DNA of 64,000 nucleotides from Apostichopus japonicus. Its lineage: Eukaryota; Echinodermata; Holothuroidea; Aspidochirotida; Stichopodidae. The stretch spans positions 2,099,001-2,163,000 of the forward strand of contig NC_092579.1 of NCBI RefSeq assembly GCF_037975245.1, in the 5' to 3' direction. This document shows, in pieces, positions 1 to 11,182 of this stretch. Position 1 is the stretch's first letter. Every line of letters starts with the position of its first letter. A program made the translations under genes and the position numbers. The notes beneath the pieces are model-generated. The model saw only the letters and a list, made by a program, of their open reading frames with translations, searched no databases and was not told the origin of the DNA.

Positions 1-827
1 AAACAAGAAACAACCATACAAGAACAAAGATGAAAAGGAACAATAAAAAGAATATAGTGCATTACCAATAGACTGAAAGGATATAGAGTTGAAACATTCT
101 AAACAAGAAAAGAACACAGAAAAAGACCAAAACGAAGAAAATTAACATGATCATACAGCTAATAAAAGAAAAAGATGCACCAAATAACCAAAAATAACCA
201 AATTAAACTACACTAAGCCATCGATAAACGACATGATTGCCAGAACTAAATGAAAGATCGCCCCCACCGTTGAAAGTTTTCCCATAAATCAAAACGTACG
301 TTGAGACAGAATCAAAACGAATAGCAGGCAAAAACGACCAGTCGGTAAAATCAAAACAAGCAGAGGGCGATATACTAAGAACCTTCATAGATAATTTTAT
401 GAATGTTCTCAGCACACCGCAACGACTCGAACCGGATATTGCTGCATAGAAATGCTGTGTATTAGCGTCATATCATCAGGCCCATATGTACTTGATGACG
501 GTGACAAGATCTGTCTATGATAATCGATGTGGCAGTGTCCCTCATCCGTCTCTGCCCCGGTTAAAATTCCCTTGTGGACACAATCACAACACGACGATTA
601 GCCCACACAGTTCACTGAGCTTGTGGAGCACGGTGCAGCGTGTTTGGACACAGAAGTGTTGTGCATACAAGTTGACGTAACTATACATTTCGTAATATAA
701 CTCGGTCAAAGAAAACCAAAACACAGCATTTGTCCTTTTAGTTCATAGGCGTTCGTTTATGGTAGGCCATACGGGAAATAATTGCTAATTTAATGTCCGT
801 ACGAATTAAAATTATTACCGGTATTAA
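1..827. other. Intergenic, no gene seen
   Basis: AT-rich sequence with only short open frames on both strands, none with recognisable composition, motif or splice context. Nothing else is supported. Confidence 0.6.
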
Positions 828-1364
828 TTCTATTTAATACCGACATTAATTCTCAGCCAATCACCATGCAGCTTCATATGCCAGTATTAAACAAATTAAA
901 GAACGGTTTTAATTCTAATATATGCGGACATAAAAAGCATAGAAGCATAAAGCATAGAATTAATACGGGCATTAAATAGAACTACGCTGCTTTCACGCTG
1001 GGGGTTTAACAATAGCTCAGAGCACGCAAGGTACAGTATACAACGCAATGGCACGCATGACAGACAAAGAACAATTTTTGCATGATTTTCGTCGAGAAGC
1101 GAACGATACTTGTAGGTTATTGACAAATGTTGACCCTCAATCCCAGTTCGATGTTTTACCAGTTCGCAATGCTTTGAACCGTTAGTCTTCGAAGAGCATT
1201 ACGCTATTAATTCTATTTAATGCCCATATTATTTCTATGCTTTATGCTTCTATGCTTTTTATGTCCGCATATATTAGAATTAATACCGTTCTTTAATTTG
1301 TTTAATACTGGCATATGAAGCTGCATTGTGATTGGCTGATAATTAATGCCGGTATTAAATAGAA
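828..1364. mobile_element. Foldback (MITE-like) element with 154-bp inverted arms
   Basis: The left arm (828-981) and right arm (1211-1364) are near-perfect reverse complements of equal length around a 229-bp centre. Each arm starts TTCTATTTAAT and carries the same internal blocks, such as CATATGCCAGTATTAAAC and TATGCGGACATAAAAAGC. The arms differ at only a few positions, so the element is fairly young. There is no transposase frame, so it would be non-autonomous. No clear target duplication was found, so the superfamily is unassigned. Confidence 0.85.
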
Positions 1365-2527
1365 ATTCAGTAAGTAATCGATAAAGATGAATAAACTTGA
1401 AAACATTAGGATCTTCAAGTTTATTGGGTTGGTGCCCTGTTGCAAGGAAAAGAGTATTAAATGTTTCAGTCCACCCAATGCATAAATCTAAAAACCAGTG
1501 CTACATTCTACATGCTGTTCACCCCATATGCCATATGGAATCTTCCTAATTTGCATACAATGCATTTAAACTCGTGGCAAATATATATAAACCAGACAGC
1601 AAACTGCAGTGTGGTTTCGATGATGCTACATGAAAAATCTCATATGAATGTGAAATACTAGGCTGTACGTATAGGCAGGATGAACAACATACTTCAAATT
1701 AGTCCAGCAAAAAGCATTGAAATATGACAAACATTATCCACATCATTTGGCAGCTGATAACCGAGATGCACACTCTTCTTGTATGCAGCATACAAATTGA
1801 TCTCTACCAAAAGCAACAGGCTTCTTCTCAGGCCTCGAAAAATATTTTTAAAAGTATACTTGCTATTTGGGCACCGTGCTTAAAACATACTCGCATAAGC
1901 GCAAAATTCACTCTGCACTAAGATTGCTGTTCAAGTCTCCATAGTACAGCTATACAACATCAATAATTTCTGTGAACAAATATTAGGCACTTGGGCAGAT
2001 ACATGGTGATACGTAATTGCACATTGGACAAATATGTTTCTGTGCAGTATGAAATTTAAACTTTTTCCACCAAAAGTAAGTGTTGAACAAAATAAAACCT
2101 GTCGCAGAATCATAAATAAGCAGCTATGCATATTGTAGTGTCTCAAACAATTAAACAAAAAGCATCTGCAAAATACCTACGAAGATAGCTTACCTTCTGT
2201 AACATTACGGCTCCTCTATTATTAGGCATGAACTATACAGTAGCTAGGTGTGCGCGAGTCCTAAGCCATTGCACTACCTCACCGATACTTTGAACCGAGC
2301 GACTTTTCCCAATTATTTACCTTGTCTTTTAGCTGCAGATTGGTGCCCAAAAAATATAGCTATTACTCCATTACACTGCCTAAATCAAAGCTAACTAAGC
2401 GACAGTTAATTTTCTCAAACGGCCCTCGTCATTTCCCCAACGTAACTACATCCAAACCTGAAGTTAATATTTGGCACTAAATCTCGAAAATCGCACAAAA
2501 AAAGACGACAAAGGTCATTTGGGGTGG
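1365..2527. other. Intergenic, no gene seen
   Basis: Short open frames of 60-75 codons occur on both strands without coding signatures. No repeat or RNA gene could be supported. Confidence 0.55.
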
Positions 2528-2657
2528 AATTGTGAAAACTTTGTAAACACGATATCTCAATAAGGGGAGCTTGGACCAGTTTATGTTAGATGTGTAGGGG
2601 ATCTATTGGTCCAAGCTTCCCTTCTTGAGATATCGTGTTTACAAAGTTTTCACAATT
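2528..2657. repeat. Long hairpin, 51-bp inverted arms
   Basis: Arms 2528-2578 and 2607-2657 are reverse complements with few mismatches around a 28-nt loop. A diverged third copy of one arm (GCAAGCTTCCCTCCCTGAGA) lies near 2756-2775, so the sequence belongs to a small repeated family. It is too short to code and resembles a miniature palindromic element. Confidence 0.8.
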
Positions 2658-5329
2658 TGACCCCTGGTGACCCTTAATGACATATGAACTCCAAAAATTC
2701 AGTAGGGTCTTTTTAGTCAATGTGATACTCCTACATATCTAATATGAGCTTGGTGCAAGCTTCCCTCCCTGAGATTGTTTACAAGCAAGGCGTCACACAC
2801 AAACACACTCATCTACCTGCATGACTATAAAGGTTACGATTTCATCGAAGCCAAAAAAAGAGAACGAAAATGGGACTCGGATAAAAAGGATGCCCAAACC
2901 TCAGCCAACTCATCTCCGTCTTGTATAGTAAATGTGTGTATTGTAGGTTGCCGTTTTTGTACCTTTATCCATGGTTGCAGAATATCACTGCCCATTCCTC
3001 CACCCCCCCCCCTAACAGATGTGGGGACTGCTGGTGAACAGAAACCTGCACCCCCCTCCAAGAGACGCTGGGTCGACCATCGAAGGCCCGGTACCAGTAG
3101 TGCCACACCACCACCACCGAGAAGAGTAGGGGAGGCTTCAGGTATGGTTACAACTGGTTGGAAAGTTTCATATTTAACTGTCACAACCTTGATGGAGGGA
3201 CTATTGATTATAAGTCTATTTACTATGTATATGCTGATGTAATGTACATTTATATACGATTTTATATAACAGAGTAGCAGAGTACTACAGAGGGGTAAAT
3301 TTGATTGAAACTTGTCCTACTTTACTGTTGTAACCTTGATTGGGACTATAGTGTTTATAAATCTATTTTCAATAAGCGTATGCTTTTACATTACATAGGT
3401 GTTGCTATGGGGAGTGATGTGTGTGGGTGAGGGAGGGAGGGGTGGGAATGTACTGGTTTTTAAAGTATAAATAAAGAATTTGAAGTCAAAGCAATTCGTT
3501 TCTCATTTTTGTGTATTTTTTGTACAAGTTTTAATTTATGTGCATACTAATTAGCCTTTTATTAGACCCTTGCACCAGTTAAAGCAACAACTGAGGTGTG
3601 AAAGATGATGTGGATGCGCAACAGTCTCTAATTACCACTCCAGAGGAGCCCTTGACAGCATGGAGACCATGACTTTGATGTAAACCCTAAATATGGTAGC
3701 ATAAAAAAGATTATAATTTATTCGCGTATAAAAATTTAACATCACGTCAAACCATCAGTCATATTCCCCACATTAAAACATCAAATTATATTTGACTTAT
3801 TTAATAATATGTCATGAACCCATCAAGCTTTGAAAAGTCCAGAAGATTTCATCAAAATCATTTCAATTGGGCATAGCAAAGTACAGTGTATCTAGAATGA
3901 CCTCATATGCATATTTGCAAACGTAATTAGCTCAATAATAAAAATAAAAATTCTTAGTGGAAACCTCATTTCAATACCTTTCCAACAATACATGGGTCAG
4001 AGGTTTCTATTGCCAAAAGTGACTGAATTTTGAGAAGTTAAAATTTGTATATAATTTCCCCAGGGACTTTTGATCATGACCTAGACCTTCGTATGACAAG
4101 GAAATTAATTGTACATTCTTGTATTCTTACACAGGAAAGAAAACAAGACCCCGTGAAAGATAACAGGAACAAAGACAAAAACAACACAGATAGGAAACGT
4201 TGTTGGAATTCTGCATGTTGTTATTTGTATTATGGATCGACGCCAACATGTTGAATGATTATAAGACGAAGAATTAGGGTCACAATTACAATGATAGGCC
4301 TTGATAAGTTGTCTTCCTTTGTTGTGGATTCGGTGAACTGAATCTGTACTAACCGTACTATGGAAACCAAAGAATAAACAAGCGTCTTCGGTGATTCCGT
4401 CATGTTTATATTTTCGCCTCGCGTAGACTGATAGAGTAAACGGAGGTGTTGGTCGCCCTAAGGTGTTGTATTGAGTTGCAGTGTAGCAGTCCTAGCTCCC
4501 TGTCGATCACCTCATCCTACTTTACTGACTTCTACTGTATCGGGTTGGACTTCCTGATTCCTTGCATAGAGCACATGGAAGCCTTTGAATTCAAGAGCTA
4601 CCCGCATAGTGTAGTGGAGATTCTTGTTTTCTCAATAAGTGCAGTAACTTGCGTTCTTATCAACCAATTGTTTCTATACTGTAGTGTCATGTCCTGCTTC
4701 AGAGCACTTGTATTTTCAGTACGAGCAGTATGAATATCATGTTTCCATCAAATCAAGGTTAGGAACTGTTTGTACTGACAATACCAATGCTTTGAGAGCA
4801 TGATATTGGCGTACAGTTTAGAGAAGTATTAGCATTAGGAAATTGTACCAACTGGCTAGTTCTTATTTGTAATTTCACAGCTGTAAACTCCAGAACGAAA
4901 CCTTTGAACTTGATCTGTACATCCACATGAGCTGATCACGTCAAGTACACAAGGCAAAGCTACAACATTTTGTTTTCAATTATGCAAAAAATATTCTCAT
5001 GATGAGAGGTGGCAAAGAATCAATTAATTCCTTTGGATTTCTGGTTAAGATATTAATTAAGTACTGCAATTACTGAATGCCTTCATAGTCAGATATTCAG
5101 ATCTGGAATTGAAAATACTAAACTCATTCAGTATTTCAATATCTCAGTGACACCTCAAAGGTTCCGTACTATTTGCATCCCTGTTTCAAAAACATATTCA
5201 CGTAACATGATATAACGGAATAACAAATACATGTACAAACAATGTAATTTCATAAGCAATATCATATGTTGTTTATTATGATGATGAAGTGTTATAAGGT
5301 AAATAAACTACGTCACCATATGTATCAAT
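2658..5329. other. Intergenic; proline-rich open frame and a diverged local duplication, no supported gene
   Basis: A frame at 2775-3242 (+) is proline-rich only because it crosses C-rich tracts, and the opposite strand (2834-3184) is open too, so neither is convincing. Around 3165-3400 a stretch (CTTGATGGAGGGACTATTG... then CTTGATTGGGACTATAG...) appears twice in diverged form about 170 bp apart, an old tandem duplication. AATAAA-like signals occur near 3470 without a recognisable upstream gene. Confidence 0.5.
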
Positions 5330-5770
5330 AGCATTTTGCATTAAAGTGTTCATGTAAAGTATATCACATTAAAGAGTTCGTCTGTCGTGTATCATGTATA
5401 TAAATGGTTAAGATGAAGTAAGTCAGATGTTATAGGTTATCTGAGTTCGCATTAAAAAAATCTTCTGAAGTAGGCTACATCACATTAAAGAGTTCATCTG
5501 AAGTACATTACATTAAACAGTTAATGTGATGTCATCATATTATATATTTAATCTCTGAGTTCACAATAACGAACTCGTGCCAAGTTGGCTACAACACATT
5601 AAAGAGTTCATCTGAAATGCATTACATCAAAAAGTAAATTTCAATGTAGCATTTAATAGTTCATGTGAAGTACATCATGTTACAGAGTTTGTCTAAAGTA
5701 TATCACAACAATGAATCATGTAAAGTTCATGACATTATAAAATGTGTCTGTCGTACATCAAACCGAAAAC
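5330..5770. repeat. Degenerate tandem array built on ACATTAAAGAGTTCATCTG
   Basis: The phrase CACATTAAAGAGTTC(A/G)TCTG followed by (A)AGTACATCA recurs at about 5364, 5481 and 5597. More degenerate versions fill the gaps (for example TTTAATAGTTCATGTGAAGT and TTACAGAGTTTGTCTAAAGT). Spacing is irregular, so this is an old, eroded minisatellite. Confidence 0.6.
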
Positions 5771-7985
5771 CTGCAAACAACCCGAAATGCAGATTGATCA
5801 GCCCTATGAAAAATGAACTAGGAAAAGTGGGTATACAAATGCTAGATTGTATCAACAGTGCGATGAGACTAACCTCCCAGGTTAACCAGTGGAGAAATAC
5901 CCACCCTGTATTAGAATGGTTCCGAAACTTAAAAGAAAAAAAACAGCCTATCCTTCTAAGTCTTCAGCATAGTTGACTCCTACCTATCCATAACCGAGGA
6001 CCTCCTCACCACAACTCTAAAATGGGTCCGCCAGTTCACCCGCATATCGAACATGGAGATCACCACCATCATGCGTGCCCTCAAGTCCCTCCTCCACGTC
6101 AATAAAAAAATGTGGGAAATGTGGGTGACAAAAAAGACTACGGTAACGCTTTTAAAGGTCACCGTGGGCGGCTACGATGGCGCCGAAATAGTTGAGCCTA
6201 CATACAACCCCACATCAGTCAACTACCTAGACATCAACCTCAACTTTGAAACCGTCATACACCAACCATATATAAACCCTATGACCTACCTACCCATGTT
6301 CATTTACGCGAAATCCAACCACCCACCACATATAATCAGGCACATCCAGTGGCGGCGGAACCGGGGGGGGGCTTGGGGGGGCTCAGCCCCCCCAATGAAA
6401 AAGTTGAGGGGGCAAATGCATGATAAGCCCCCCCAATATTTACCAAGGCTCCGAAACGTGCATCTGCCCATTTTTCAATGCATATATTTGTCGATCTGTC
6501 CGATGCACACGTATACTATATAGGTGTAATAATTTAAGTAATTGCTGGGGGACCCTCGGCCCGTCCCCTGGCTATAGACCACATTGTCACCCCAACCGGG
6601 TCTTCACGCCCCGTGAAAAGTGGAAGCAGTGAGTGTGAGTACCGGTAAGCCTAACACAACTTCGTCTTAGGCCAATGACTTGCCTCATTTCAGCCAGTTC
6701 TCCAACATCCCCTCACGTAGTGGCGGAGCGTCCATATATACAGTCAGGGGGCGGATGCCCCCCCCCCCTGGCGGACTCAAATGGACTGCTGGCGCCCTTT
6801 TCAGCGTTTCACTATACTTTTCACTTATTCGCTATTATTGACTATTTTATTGCGCTCTCATATACCTATTGACATTTGTCATATTCTGTTGGTGTAATTT
6901 TCCGACAAAATGGCGACGAAATCTATTTATTCTCCGTTTATCTGCAAATTAACAAGGACCGGAAAGGGTCATTTCCTGCAATCTAGAGAGTATCTTTACT
7001 CGAAAATTTTCTGTACGCTCTGCGCCAACCTGTGGTGGCGCTCCGCTTAGATAGTGTCGAAAGCGCCCCTACAGACCATTCCTGCCCCCCCCCCGACCAA
7101 CACCCCTAGCTCCGCCCACTGCCCTTACTACACTCAAAAACGTCTTTGCGAGTACACTGCGAGTAATACCTACTCTCTTAAAACACCATCGAATATACAA
7201 ATTACAATGTTTTTACAGACTTTTTTACGTGCAATCTAAGAAATTGCAGGCTTGAGACCCATATTTTAGGACTAGGTATTCGCAGCATAAAACACTCGGG
7301 AAGTGCCGTTTCCGGCCATCTGGGGCTTTGAAAAAACCCAAAATTTTCTTGTACGCTCCGCGCCAACCGATGGTGGCGCTCCGCTTAGATAGTCTCCACA
7401 CATTAGCCCCCCCAATAATTTTTCCGTTCCGCCGCGCCTGGGCACATCCCCGTCGCCGTAAGCAAAAGAATATCTATGCTTTCATCGAACCGAGACGTTT
7501 TCAATGCTGCCGTTCGCTTGTAAGACGAAACCATGAAATCTAGTGGAAACACAGAATTCACACAGTACACCCAACCCAAAAAAGGTAGAGAACGCTCAGC
7601 GCACAAATAAGGAACCCGATGCAGGAACATCATTTGGTTCAACCCCCCTCCCCCATTCAGTATGGACGTGAAAACTAATGTAGGAGGTACCTACCTCAAG
7701 CTAATAACAAAACACTTCCCTCGGGGCCGCAGGCTTCACAAAATATTTAACAGAAACACCGTGAAATTCAGCTACAGCTGCAGGAAAAATATGAAATCAA
7801 TCATTCAATCATATAATTCTAACATCACCAAGCAGACCAGCAATTCGCCACAATATAAGCTGGGAGATAGTAAAGGAATCGAACACACACAAACCCGAAT
7901 TGGGCCAGTGCAACCTCTGCGTAGAAGAAAAGCTGTCAATCTTACGCACCAAGGAAAATAACAAAAAGGGTCGCTATGGCAAGAA
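5745..7985 (+). pseudogene. Penelope-like reverse-transcriptase element, broken
   Basis: Conceptual translation of 5750-6346 gives RT-family blocks typical of Penelope-like elements: NPKCRLISPMKNELGK, a NQWRNTHPVLEWF block, VGGYDGAEI, the VNYLDINLNFE block and KSNHPPHIIRHI. After a 1.1-kb insertion the frame resumes with SKRIS, then WFNPPLP (about 7640) and [36 protein letters not shown], and finally [13 protein letters not shown] near 7910. Stops, frameshifts and a large deletion of the region where a GIY-YIG nuclease would lie show it is dead. Family assignment rests on remembered block order; no palm YADD-like segment survives. It is flanked 5' by the degenerate array and carries element 6347-7440 inside it. 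Confidence 0.75.
6347..7440. mobile_element. hAT-type non-autonomous DNA transposon with perfect 8-bp TSD
   Basis: The left end reads CAGTGGCGGCGGAACC and the right end, reverse complemented, CAGGCGCGGCGGAACGG. Both are flanked by the identical octamer GGCACATC (6339-6346 and 7441-7448). An 8-bp duplication with CA(G)-starting ends is characteristic of the hAT superfamily. Removing one TSD plus the element restores the host Penelope reading frame (RHI then PVAVSKRIS). Inside are G/C homopolymer-rich termini and an internal direct repeat of about 55 bp (7000-7057 and 7340-7396, sharing GGTGGCGCTCCGCTTAGATA). There is no transposase frame. Confidence 0.9.
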
Positions 7986-9203
7986 ACCATGTTGAAGATT
8001 GTTACCGCTATCTGTAACACACAGTTGAATACACCAACAATTTAGAGCAACATGCTATTGATATATATGGTGACGTTGTTTATTACCTCAAACACTTCAT
8101 CATTGTTTCTGTCTGATTATCGCCGCACATGTGTGAAAGTCGAGTAACAACATGCTGTAAGTTACCGTATGTATATACAAGTAATCCTACGAAAAGTACA
8201 CACAATTTCATAAATATTTTGTCCAAATATATATCTATTCTCTTTAAGAAAAGTCAACCAATGTAGAGATTGGCCACTAAACCAGACAACTTGGTCCACT
8301 CACAACCACAATCCCATCGAGACTGTAACCGTATTTATTATTATGACGATGTTACGTAAAGTGAGTATCTATATTTTGTTACAACGTTGTAAAAAAATCA
8401 TTTGGGATGATACAAGAGGAAATTATAGCGTTCTCTTGACATTTGCATTTAACTCCTATACATTTTTCGAGATACCTATAGTTGAGACATTGACACGCGT
8501 TGTATGACCTGTGAACTTGAAGCAAACAGTTGTGATGTCATAGTTACACACTGAAATATTTAAAATTGTCATCCAAGGTTCTACTTCAAAATTGGGATCT
8601 ATCTCATTTGGGACATGTTATCTTCTCATCCCATTTGTTAAAATTTGACAATACCAATAAAAGCAAAAAAACAAAAAAATAAAGCAATCCAAAGATGTTG
8701 TTGTCAATGCATAACTATGAAATCATTCATGCTTTCTTCAAGTTCATCTTTGGTCAAAAACTGTGATAATTTCAAATATCAATATCTCAAAACGCTATAT
8801 AGGAATCGCATCAGGATATTTGTTTTTAAATCCCTGAATTATCATAAACACTCATTAATGTATTTATCAACAAAGTTAGACATTCACGCAGGAGAGCATC
8901 CTTTTTTTCTGAAAGTTTTCAGCAATTTTTATGACTCAATTTGCAGCCAATACTGCCTTAGAGTCTTAATTGAGCAACAAAGATCCAAGTGACAGTTACT
9001 CGAAAAGACTGCATTTAACAATGGAACTTCTTGAGTTCGATAGTTGGGCGATTCTAAAATAGGTTCCAGCATGGATATACAATATCAAGGAAGTATGACC
9101 TTTCAGTCTATTAGAAAAAAAAAAGTATACTTTTATTCTGAGTTGGAAAAGCCTGTATCTGAAATATAATTTATTTGAAGGAAATTTAGTTCCGCATTGG
9201 GCG
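7986..9203. other. Intergenic, no gene seen
   Basis: AT-rich. A 115-codon frame at 8645-8992 (+) has lysine/asparagine-rich composition expected of AT-rich noncoding DNA. No repeats or RNA genes were recognised. Confidence 0.5.
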
Positions 9204-9713
9204 ATGAGAATTTGTGACAAATACACTATTTGGGATTTCATCAACATGAATGACAATGAAAAACAGCCTTGCATACATGGAAAGTCGAAAAAGTGGCCAA
9301 CTATGTTTTGGGTTTTGATGAGAGTCTTAGCACTTTTCTATCACCGATCAGTTGTTACCGAAAGGAAATGTTTTTCTTGCCACGTTCGTCAAATTTCGAG
9401 TCCATGTTACTGGAAAAGAAGCAATCTGATGGACGCGCATTTGGACTTTTATGTATCGGCGTATGAATCGACCCCCAGCAGTAAAACCGATGACGAGAAT
9501 AAAAACCTTCAATATCAAGACGGCGATCACTGCGAAACATGCCTGGCCTTATGGTGGAACTGTTACCGAGAACCTTGCGAATACACCGATCGGGATATAG
9601 GTATGTTAGGTAAAAGTACATTGGTACTCACTAGGCTTGGGGGAGTGGTCTTCATGGTGTACAAAAGTAACGGGGCCATCCTCCACCTCTGTCTTGTAAT
9701 TGGTTTTAAATAA
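9204..9713 (+). CDS. Unrecognised open frame, 169 codons, doubtful
   Basis: This is a single uninterrupted frame with an ATG. Its middle and C-terminal parts have several cysteines (CFSCH near residue 60; CETCLALWWNC and EPCEY near residue 110-130) and its end is hydrophobic. No family is recognised. The opposite strand is also open across 9355-9621, and no neighbouring exon or splice junction supports it. A GT dinucleotide at 9601 (ATATAG then GTATGTTAGG) could be a donor, in which case only the cysteine-bearing part would be an exon. It may simply be a chance frame. Confidence 0.15.
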   Translation: MRICDKYTIWDFINMNDNEKQPCIHGKSKKWPTMFWVLMRVLALFYHRSVVTERKCFSCHVRQISSPCYWKRSNLMDAHLDFYVSAYESTPSSKTDDENKNLQYQDGDHCETCLALWWNCYREPCEYTDRDIGMLGKSTLVLTRLGGVVFMVYKSNGAILHLCLVIGFK

Positions 9714-9911
9714 CTCTGTCAGAGGATGCTTTCGGGCAACAATTATTTCAGAAAACGGCTGGGGGGGGGGGGGGGGTTAGGAGGAGAGGAATTTAGAATG
9801 TGGTTCCCCACCTTTACACTCCTATGCTCGCCAATCGTGTTTTTATGGGGGAAATACCTTGAAACACTGCATGATTTAGATGCACACAGTACAAATGCCA
9901 TTATTTTATTT

Positions 9912-9914
<3 letters not shown>

Positions 9915-9967
<53 letters not shown>
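9915..9967. repeat. (TA)n microsatellite
   Basis: An uninterrupted TA dinucleotide run of about 50 bp. A poly-G tract of about 15 G lies 150 bp upstream (9762-9777). Confidence 0.97.
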
Positions 9968-9970
<3 letters not shown>

Positions 9971-10755
9971 TTATACTGCAATAAAGATGAATGAGTGAGT
10001 AAGATATTTGAATAAATAAAACCCAGTTTCATTTGTGCTGATTATAGTTCACAAATTCCCTCTTCCGGTGAATTATATAATAGTTATTATCGTGAATGTT
10101 TTGGACATAACCTAAGTATTTGTTTAGACACGTGCATATATGAATCAACATTACTTGAGCAAATATCGTTCATATTTTATTTTATGTGATATCAATAACT
10201 GGAACTATAAATAGCCATCTTCCCCACAAAGAAAATCATACGGTCTCCATTGGTAGCCTACAGTTAGTTCCGCTTATAAAAAAAAAATGGCATTCCTGTG
10301 ACAGCCCCCAACCCCTTCTCTATCTCTCTAATACGAAACCAATGTGTCTGAAGCCTTCAAGGAATATAGAATTTATAAACCGTTTGTAAAAGACTGTCGA
10401 GATTCAAATCGAAGAATGGCATGTTTTCGCCTTTCGAGGGGTGGGAAGGGCTTTTTTTTTGTATACTGTGCTTACTGTATTCATCATGTTAGGTGTTTCA
10501 AGTATTTGGGGTTAAGTCGCCAAATCCGATCCCATTATGTATTAGATTATTCGAATTTATGGGCCTTGCACCATATGCTGTGACGCTTATACTTACATTT
10601 CCTTTTTTTGTTTGAGCAAAGAAATACATGACAAAATCGCATGTCCAAAAAATTTTAAGCAGTCCATCCAAATAATTAACGTCATTGAAGAGACCACGGG
10701 GAGAAATCCTGCCAAATGCTTTCCATTTCTATAAAGCTGTCCTTGTTCGAACAAG
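9968..10755. other. Intergenic, no gene seen
   Basis: Two short plus frames (10186-10389, 10344-10583) show no recognised domain or splice support. Confidence 0.5.
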
Positions 10756-10800
10756 CCAATGTAAGTATATAAGGCAGTGCATATTCAGTAAGTCGAACCA
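10756..10800 (+). promoter_or_regulatory. CCAAT plus TATA box promoter-like cluster
   Basis: CCAAT at 10756-10760 is followed by TATATAAG at 10766-10773, and an initiator-like TTCAGTA (10784-10790) lies just downstream. It sits about 150 bp upstream of the ATG at 10928. The spacing of TATA to a start site near 10790-10800 is about right for RNA polymerase II. In an AT-rich genome single TATA boxes are frequent; it is the combination and position that make this worth recording. Confidence 0.35.
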
Positions 10801-10927
10801 ACTAACAACTCGATGAGACAACACAACAACTACACTAAATAGCACAAGTGAACATGTACTCATCTACATACAGTAGGTCACATGTACAGTAGACTAGGTC
10901 TTGTCGGATCGTTACTGCGATTCGCTA

Positions 10928-11182
10928 ATGTCCTCTTTCATAAGCGTGGAGGGAAGTAGTCCCACCAGAAACCTGATAAAGAACAAATTGACTAAGTACG
11001 ATAATCCCAGCAGCGGAGAGAATATTGTAAAACGAATCTACATCGGCGAAGAACAGCATAAGAGATGGGTAAGGCAAAGCGTCCGGGACCAATTGGGAAT
11101 GAAACCTGACACGGAAATGGTTACACTTTTACTGGACAAGAGAGTTTTCTCCCCGTTGGAAAGGTTGTTTTGCACTACGTAG
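10928..11182 (+). CDS. Possible first exon of an unrecognised gene (HxRW...LG...LLLDK segment)
   Basis: From the ATG at 10928 the frame encodes about 84 residues. The segment IYIGEEQHKRWVRQSVRDQL, followed by GMKPDTEMVTLLLDK, is amphipathic and charged. It resembles an H-x-R-W...RDxLGxKxDxEx...LLLD motif that I associate with uncharacterised invertebrate proteins; this is recollection, not a search result. A plausible donor (GGAAAG then GTTGTT) lies near 11161, shortly before the in-frame stop at 11180-11182, so the gene would continue in later exons that I could not identify. The upstream TATA/CCAAT cluster supports a gene start here. Confidence 0.35.
   Translation: MSSFISVEGSSPTRNLIKNKLTKYDNPSSGENIVKRIYIGEEQHKRWVRQSVRDQLGMKPDTEMVTLLLDKRVFSPLERLFCTT

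Noticed and set aside
2221..2300. tRNA-like D-arm sequence on the minus strand (TAGTGCAATGGCTTA), a possible SINE head
   Set aside because: No convincing B box at the right distance and no cloverleaf could be drawn.
2775..3242. Proline-rich 155-codon frame
   Set aside because: It crosses C-homopolymer tracts and is mirrored by an open frame on the other strand; no domain or splice support.
9743..9998. Frames encoding alternating Tyr-Ile
   Set aside because: They are translations of the (TA)n microsatellite.
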